DNA of 19,809 bases from assembly GCA_002390455.1 (NCBI GenBank), contig DGPN01000052.1:1-19809 (forward strand). Direction: 5' to 3'. This document shows positions 14,775 through 19,809 of this stretch, piece after piece. A program made the position numbers and the translations under genes. Origin of the DNA: Flavobacteriaceae bacterium UBA4439. GTDB taxonomy: Bacteria; Bacteroidota; Bacteroidia; Flavobacteriales; Flavobacteriaceae. The notes beneath the pieces were generated by a model. The model had not been told where the DNA came from and searched no databases. It saw only the letters and a list, made by a program, of their open reading frames with translations. How positions within the stretch are numbered: the first letter of the stretch is position 1; each line of letters starts with the position of its first letter.

Positions 14775-16117
14775 GTAAAAAATCTTGGCATTTGGATCGT
14801 CGAACCTTTATCAGAGGATTAGGTGTTAGTTGTATGTTGCCTTTTTTTGAAGGCATGGCGATGACCAGTTTTTCAAAATTTGCGGAGCCTAAATCTCCTA
14901 AACGATTGTGTTTTCTATATTTCCCAAATGGGGTGGGTTTACCTCCCAAAGAAAGTGTTTATCACAAAAAATGGAATTGGTTTCCCATTGGCGAAGGAAC
15001 CAACTACCAATTGACAAAAAGTTTAGCACCCTTGTCCCCCTATAAAAACGACATGTCTATCATGGGAGGACTAAGTCATCCCTATAGCCGAAATGTACTC
15101 GGGCACATGGCTGGAGATTCTTTTTTGACAGGAGGAGATTTACGTGGTGAATACAAAAACAGTATTTCAGTAGATCAAGTCGCTGCGGAAAAATTAAGCC
15201 AACACACCCGTTTTCCTTCACTAATATTGTCAACAGATGGCGGTGTAGGTTACAAATCAAGAACCTCTACGCTTTCGTTTAATTCATCGGGGAGACCAAT
15301 TCCATCTGAACACCGACAACGTGAAATATTCGAGCGTTATTTTTCTCCCGATGGTGGTGCTCCAACGCACGAAAGAAGAAAAAGCATCCACCAAGGTAAA
15401 AAAATAGTCGATCTGATCTTGGAAGACAGTAAGACCCTTAAAAAACGCCTAGGATCGAATGATCAAGAAAAATTGGAGGAATATTTAACTTCACTGGATC
15501 AAGTGGAGAAACAACTCAATCGAAACGAGCAATGGTTGGATATTCCAATGAAAGAATTTGATGCCAGTTTAATTAATCTTGATGTTGATCCTACAACAGC
15601 CCCCGAGGATTATGTTCGATCTATGATGGATTTGATGATTCTTGGCTTTCAAACCGATGCGACTAGAGTCATCAGTTATATGATGGCACGCGAAGACGGT
15701 ATGGGATTCGGTGATAATTTCCCAAAAATCGCTTTGGGACTTCAAGGACATCACACGATTTCTCATGATAAAGGAACTGGACATTGGGAAGACTGGGGAA
15801 GACTGGATCGATGGTATGCTAAGCAATTTGCTTATTTCATCGATAAAATGAAAAACACAAAAGACGTTCATGGATCACTGTTGGACAATACACTTATCCT
15901 TTATGGAAGTGCCTGTAGTACAACCCATAATGCCAGAAATTGCCCTTTGATTTTAGCCGGTGGTTCCAAGCTGGGTATTCAACACGGAGCTTATACAAAG
16001 TTTGAGGAAAAAGACGAGCGTTTATCCAACTTGTTTGTCAGTATGTTAAACAAATTGGATATAGAAACAGAAAGTTTTTCAGACAGTACAGGGAAGCTAT
16101 CTACCTCTATTTTATAA
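14771..16117 (+). CDS. Tat-exported DUF1552 protein
   Basis: A 448-residue protein, partner of the preceding cytochrome in an ATGA overlap. The N-terminus has a full twin-arginine motif (DRRTFIRG, R10-R11) followed by a short hydrophobic stretch, so it is exported folded, possibly with cofactor or metal. Family marks are FPNGVGLPP (51-59), the block GHHTISHD (326-333) and the C-terminal run NTLILYGS (373-380), PLILAGGSKL and SDSTGKLS. The layout recalls DUF1501 and alkaline-phosphatase/sulfatase-like folds, in which H327, H328, H332 and H386 would be candidate metal ligands; that is inference. At 380-386 it reads SACSTTH where, as I recall, many relatives have a GDGN-type turn, so the site may be altered. 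Function is unknown, but co-occurrence with DUF1592 proteins is a family hallmark. Confidence 0.9.
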   Translation: MSKKSWHLDRRTFIRGLGVSCMLPFFEGMAMTSFSKFAEPKSPKRLCFLYFPNGVGLPPKESVYHKKWNWFPIGEGTNYQLTKSLAPLSPYKNDMSIMGGLSHPYSRNVLGHMAGDSFLTGGDLRGEYKNSISVDQVAAEKLSQHTRFPSLILSTDGGVGYKSRTSTLSFNSSGRPIPSEHRQREIFERYFSPDGGAPTHERRKSIHQGKKIVDLILEDSKTLKKRLGSNDQEKLEEYLTSLDQVEKQLNRNEQWLDIPMKEFDASLINLDVDPTTAPEDYVRSMMDLMILGFQTDATRVISYMMAREDGMGFGDNFPKIALGLQGHHTISHDKGTGHWEDWGRLDRWYAKQFAYFIDKMKNTKDVHGSLLDNTLILYGSACSTTHNARNCPLILAGGSKLGIQHGAYTKFEEKDERLSNLFVSMLNKLDIETESFSDSTGKLSTSIL

Positions 16118-16156
16118 AATTATAACCCCTCTCTCACAAGTTCATTGGGTCAGAAA

Positions 16157-16798
16157 TCAATGGATTAGAATTTCATTGAGCATCTCCATTTTGTCGAAAA
16201 AAATTTGATCCTCAAAATTAAAATTTTTCTTTTTATCCTTATCTGCATATATCAAAACATCAAAGCCTCCTGCTATAGCCGCCTGAGCTCCATAGGTACT
16301 GTCTTCAATTACTACACAATCTTCGGGACGAAAACCCATTTGTTTTGCAGCATATAAGTATATGGCTGGATCGGGTTTCCATTTACGTATATCATAACAA
16401 CTAAAAATTCGATCCGTTGGAAAAAACGAAATCAAATCTACCTTGGTCAGATTTAAATTTATCTTTTCTCTAGGACCACTTGAAGCCACACAGAAGGGTA
16501 TAGTAATGTTTTTCAAAACATCGTGAATCCCATTGATAGGTTGGAGGTCTGCTTGAAAAGCGGAATAGGTTTTTGCTCTGTATTGTTTTTCGAAATCATC
16601 GGGGATTTCCGTTTTGGCTTTCTCACTCAGATATTGAACGATGCTGATAAAAGAATTTCCAGTAAACTCATTAAAAGCTTTTTCAAAACTAATGGATAAA
16701 CCGATTTTTTTGGCCATTTCTACCCACACTCTTGCGGCTATGGTTTCGCTGTCGACCAATACCCCATCGCAGTCAAAAATGATGCATTTGTACTTCAT
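16157..16798 (-). CDS. HAD-superfamily phosphatase, beta-phosphoglucomutase-like
   Basis: A 213-residue HAD hydrolase or phosphomutase. Motif I FDCDGVLVDSE (8-18) gives nucleophile D9 and acid/base D11, motif II is ASSG (105-108), motif III is K141 in KWKPDP and motif IV is EDS (165-167). The helical cap between 15 and 85 is of the small CbbY/beta-phosphoglucomutase type. I start it at 16798, not at the in-frame ATG 78 bases upstream, because the longer form adds a non-conserved leader inside the transporter gene. The chosen ATG overlaps the transporter stop by one base (TAATG), a sign of translational coupling. As last gene of an iolD operon it may act on a phosphorylated cyclitol or deoxy-gluconate intermediate, but that is a guess. 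Confidence 0.88.
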   Translation of the reverse strand: MKYKCIIFDCDGVLVDSETIAARVWVEMAKKIGLSISFEKAFNEFTGNSFISIVQYLSEKAKTEIPDDFEKQYRAKTYSAFQADLQPINGIHDVLKNITIPFCVASSGPREKINLNLTKVDLISFFPTDRIFSCYDIRKWKPDPAIYLYAAKQMGFRPEDCVVIEDSTYGAQAAIAGGFDVLIYADKDKKKNFNFEDQIFFDKMEMLNEILIH

Positions 16799-18375
16799 TA
16801 ATTTTGCCCCAACATGATATAGATTAGAATAGTGATGAAGCAGAGGACAATGGACATAGGTTTGGTGTATTTCCATTCACTTAGATCAACAATTTTCAAA
16901 TTCTCGATCTTAAATTCCTCGCTGATTGGATAAAAATAAGACATTATAAACATTACAAAAATATTGATGATAAACTCAATTCCCCAGATGTGAATAAAAT
17001 GAATATCCGTCTTTAAAATAAAGGTAGTAGTTATGTAAAAAGCCAATCCGACAATTAAAGCTGCTTTGGCTCCCGTTGCTGAAACTCTTTTTAAAAAGAA
17101 TCCCGCTAAAATAATGGAAGCAATGGGGATAAAGAAAATACCATTTAACTGCTGTAGTAATTGATAAAGTCCATCTGGAGCGTTGGCCACCATCGGAGCA
17201 ACAAGAATAGCAAACACGGCCAAAACGGTTGAAGCCAACTTTCCAACCCTAACCAATTTTTTGTCTGAGCTATTCACACCGATATGTCGTTTATAAATAT
17301 CAATACTAAAAATGGTAGCGGCACTGTTTAGGACACTATTAAATGTACTCAAAACAGCTCCCATAACCACTGCTGCAAATAAACCTACCATACTAGCAGG
17401 CAATACTTTTTTAATCAACTCAGGATAGATCATGTCTTGATTGTCGTACAAACTATCTCCGTAATAGTAAAAACCGATAACACCGGGTAAAATTATAATA
17501 ATGGGAACCAATATTTTCAAAACCCCTGTGAACAAAAGACCTTTTTGTGCTTCAACTAGATTTTTGGCTCCTAATGCTCTTTGAATGATGGTCTGATTCA
17601 TACTCCAGAAATATATTTGATTGATGATCAAACCTGTAAACAAAACTTCAAAAGGCATCACCGAGTCTTTGGCTCCAATGACATTAAATTTTTCAGGACT
17701 GTTTTCAAAAACTTTGAGCAAGCCTGTTATGGGATTCCCATCACCGATACTTACCAAAGCGATAAGCGGAATTGCCAAGCCTCCAATTAGAAGTCCATAT
17801 CCGTTTATGGTATCTGATATTGCAACAGCCTTTAAGCCTCCAAAAATGGCATAAATAGAGCCAATAATACCAATACCAATTACTGTAATCCAAATACCTT
17901 CAGCCCTACTGATTCCAAAAACTTCGGAAATATTAAATATGCTTTCAAGATTTATTGCACCTGTATAGAGTACTATGGGCAATAGGGTCACAACAAAAGA
18001 AATCATTAGAAAAAGGGCAACCATAGTTCTGGTGGTATTGTCAAATCTTTTTTCGAGGAATTGTGGAATGGTAGTTAGTCCCATCTTTAAGTACATGGGA
18101 ACAAAAAAGATAGCTGCTGCAACCAGTGCCAGAGCAGAAGTTACCTCCCACCCTATGATAATAAAACCATTTTTATAGGACGAGCCATTCATTCCGATAA
18201 GATGCTCTGTTGAAATATTGGTCAACAACATCGAGCCTGCTATGACAACCCCCGTCAAACTTCTTCCTCCAAGAAAATAACCGTCTTGTGAGTCGAGTTT
18301 CTCCTTTCTAAGCTTTCTCCATGAGTAAATAGCGACAAAAGCAATAAATGCAGTAAAGGTTAAAAAGGTTAACAT
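16798..18375 (-). CDS. Sodium:solute symporter (SSS/SLC5 family)
   Basis: A 525-residue inner-membrane transporter with about 14 hydrophobic helices. The first helices carry SDS-type family features: DGYFLGGRSLTG (31-42) and MLLTNISTEHLIG (54-66), the discontinuous first helix that binds sodium and sugar in vSGLT. It resembles the sugar-transporting YidK/vSGLT branch rather than proline or pantothenate carriers. Placed 18 bases after iolD and overlapping the HAD gene, it most likely imports myo-inositol or a related cyclitol with sodium; other sugars cannot be excluded from sequence. Confidence 0.9.
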   Translation of the reverse strand: MLTFLTFTAFIAFVAIYSWRKLRKEKLDSQDGYFLGGRSLTGVVIAGSMLLTNISTEHLIGMNGSSYKNGFIIIGWEVTSALALVAAAIFFVPMYLKMGLTTIPQFLEKRFDNTTRTMVALFLMISFVVTLLPIVLYTGAINLESIFNISEVFGISRAEGIWITVIGIGIIGSIYAIFGGLKAVAISDTINGYGLLIGGLAIPLIALVSIGDGNPITGLLKVFENSPEKFNVIGAKDSVMPFEVLFTGLIINQIYFWSMNQTIIQRALGAKNLVEAQKGLLFTGVLKILVPIIIILPGVIGFYYYGDSLYDNQDMIYPELIKKVLPASMVGLFAAVVMGAVLSTFNSVLNSAATIFSIDIYKRHIGVNSSDKKLVRVGKLASTVLAVFAILVAPMVANAPDGLYQLLQQLNGIFFIPIASIILAGFFLKRVSATGAKAALIVGLAFYITTTFILKTDIHFIHIWGIEFIINIFVMFIMSYFYPISEEFKIENLKIVDLSEWKYTKPMSIVLCFITILIYIMLGQN

Positions 18376-18393
18376 GTCTAGGTGTTTATTAAT

Positions 18394-19809
18394 TTAGTGA
18401 TGGAGTCTTTGTTTCTTCTTCATTTCAGAATTTTCCATTTTGGCCTCATCTACAGTTTTCATCTCTGAAACTTGAGCTATGGGCACCTCCCACCATCCAT
18501 AACCATCAACCCCTTGATAGCGATCACAGGTGGTATAAATGACCGTTGTTTTATCAATAGCTTTGGCATCTTTAAGGGCATTAGTGAGGCTTTGATAATC
18601 ATTACACTCAATCACGTGAGCCCCCAAGCTTCTTGCATTCTCTGCCAAATTAATCGGTAAAGTCGCGTTACTTGATGTTTCATCACCATCTATTCTTTGT
18701 GAGTTTTGGTTCCTGAATAAATATCGAGTCCCAAAACCCTCACTTCCTAGACTTCTCGAAAGTGACCCAATACTTTTGTATCCATCGTTATCAATCAAAA
18801 CAATGGTGAGTTTATAATCCTCTTGTATAGAAGTTACTATCTCTTGAGAAAGCATCAAATAGCTTCCATCTCCAACCATGACGTATATTTCACGACTGGG
18901 GTCAGCCATTTTGGCCCCCAATCCTCCTGCAATTTCATAACCCATACAGGAAAATCCATACTCCAAATGAAAACTTTTATTGCTTTTTGTTCTCCAAAGT
19001 TTGTGGAGATCACCTGGTAAGCTACCTGCTGCGCACAATACCACATCGTTGTCATCTGCAAAATTATTTACTGCACCGATGATTTCTCCTTGACTCAATT
19101 GGTTGTTATGGCGATAATTATAGATTTCTGAAACTTTTTCCTCCCATGAATGGTTGTATTGGGCAACACGATTCTGATAATCCTCAGACACTCGATAGTC
19201 CTCCAAAAGACTCATCAATTCTTCCAATACGGCCTTTGCATCCCCTTGTAACATTAAACCCCCGTGCTTTGCGGCATCGAATTCTGTGATGTTGATGTTT
19301 ACAAATTTGACATTAGGATTCTGAAATGCTGTTTTGGAGGAAGTCGTAAAATCACTGTATCTGGTTCCTAATCCTATGATTAAATCAGCTTCTTCTGAGA
19401 TTTGATTTGCTCCTGGTGTTCCGGTTGCTCCAACAGCTCCCAATTGGTGAGGGTCATCAAAGCGCAAAGCTCCTTTGCCCGCAAAAGTTTCTGAAATGGG
19501 AATATGGGTTTTGTGAACAAATTTCTTGAGTGTTTCCAGAGCACCGCTATAGTGACTACCACCACCAGCAATGATGAGTGGTTTCTCACTTTCTTTGATC
19601 ATTTCAACAGCGCGTTCTAGCTGATTCAGATCGGGTCTGGGTCTTGCAATAGTCCAGATTTTTTTTTCAAAAAAATCAAGGGGATAATCAAAGGCTTCTG
19701 CCTGAACATCTTGAGGAATGGCGAGGGTAACGGCTCCAGTTTCGGCAGGAGAAGTGAGGACTCTCATCACTTCAGGAAGTGCGAATAAAATTTGTTCTGG
19801 CCTATTGAT
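18394..19809 (-). CDS. iolD: 3D-(3,5/4)-trihydroxycyclohexane-1,2-dione acylhydrolase IolD, 5'-truncated by window edge
   Basis: The 471 C-terminal residues of a thiamine-diphosphate enzyme that opens the cyclitol ring in myo-inositol breakdown, giving 5-deoxy-glucuronate. The frame stays open to the window edge, so the apparent GTG start at 19770 is not real: the residues before it (RPEQILFALPEVMRVL) are conserved. The family is usually about 600-640 residues, so roughly a quarter is missing. Marks include TGAVTLAIPQDVQAEAFDYP early on, a central domain with PLIIAGGGSHYSG, the substrate-site YGFSCMGYEIAGGLGAKMAD and the ThDP/magnesium motif GDGS (18865-18873 for GDG) through IDNDGYKS about 26 residues later. 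It leads a minus-strand operon with the symporter and the HAD phosphatase; other iol genes likely lie beyond the right edge. Confidence 0.92.
   Translation of the reverse strand: MNRPEQILFALPEVMRVLTSPAETGAVTLAIPQDVQAEAFDYPLDFFEKKIWTIARPRPDLNQLERAVEMIKESEKPLIIAGGGSHYSGALETLKKFVHKTHIPISETFAGKGALRFDDPHQLGAVGATGTPGANQISEEADLIIGLGTRYSDFTTSSKTAFQNPNVKFVNINITEFDAAKHGGLMLQGDAKAVLEELMSLLEDYRVSEDYQNRVAQYNHSWEEKVSEIYNYRHNNQLSQGEIIGAVNNFADDNDVVLCAAGSLPGDLHKLWRTKSNKSFHLEYGFSCMGYEIAGGLGAKMADPSREIYVMVGDGSYLMLSQEIVTSIQEDYKLTIVLIDNDGYKSIGSLSRSLGSEGFGTRYLFRNQNSQRIDGDETSSNATLPINLAENARSLGAHVIECNDYQSLTNALKDAKAIDKTTVIYTTCDRYQGVDGYGWWEVPIAQVSEMKTVDEAKMENSEMKKKQRLHH

Noticed and set aside
15783..15805. Short direct repeat GGGAAGACTGG within the DUF1552 gene
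   Set aside because: Lies in frame in coding sequence (WEDWGRLDRW) and is explained by the protein.
16799..16876. Upstream start for the HAD phosphatase
   Set aside because: The added 26 residues lie in the transporter's coding end and precede the normal HAD N-terminus; the TAATG overlap supports the later start.

Overview
The window looks like a chromosomal segment of a Bacteroidota bacterium, probably an environmental or marine-type lineage. The evidence is AT-rich DNA, near-absence of Shine-Dalgarno sequences before the starts, promoter boxes of the Bacteroidota type (TAnnTTTG, with TTG about 26 bases upstream in one case), many lipoproteins and outer-membrane proteins, and protein families typical of that phylum (DUF5916 barrel, Tat-type Gfo/Idh oxidoreductase, BaxI-like YccA protein). 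No mobile element, CRISPR array or phage gene was seen.

Left end (1-361): two tRNA genes on the minus strand, tRNA-Arg(TCT) then tRNA-His(GTG), 7 bases apart, behind a good Bacteroidota promoter. The tRNA-Arg acceptor stem does not pair properly, which is the oddest small-scale signal here. Next (362-3607) is a tight plus-strand operon of a Gfo/Idh/MocA oxidoreductase, a galactokinase-like GHMP kinase and a sugar-1-phosphate nucleotidyltransferase, with gaps of 8 and 7 bases. It reads as oxidation/epimerisation plus activation of an unidentified sugar to an NDP-sugar. A 372-base gap follows, with a small poly-glutamine reading frame.

Middle (3980-10933): a seven-helix BI-1/YccA membrane protein, an aryl-sulfate sulfotransferase lipoprotein with its catalytic histidines and arginine, a DUF5916 outer-membrane barrel with a CBM9-like N-terminus, and on the minus strand a small secreted protein of unknown function and an alpha/beta hydrolase. 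Then comes a plus-strand SnoaL/NTF2-like lipoprotein ending in a strong intrinsic terminator.

Right (11148-16117): a translationally coupled pair best known from Planctomycetes and Verrucomicrobia. One is a 1208-residue protein with five membrane helices, two c-type heme sites and the DUF1587/1595/1592/1588/1585 series; the other is a Tat-exported DUF1552 protein. They probably work together outside the cytoplasm, one as electron-transfer partner of the other, but the substrate is unknown.

Right end (16157-19809, minus strand): a three-gene operon of iolD (cut by the window edge), an SSS-family sodium:solute symporter and a beta-phosphoglucomutase-like HAD phosphatase. This points to uptake and catabolism of myo-inositol or a related cyclitol, with the rest of the pathway likely beyond the right edge. 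Nothing in the window is clearly a new defence or mobile system. The best candidates for undescribed biology are the DUF1592/DUF1552 redox pair and the oxidoreductase-kinase-nucleotidyltransferase operon.
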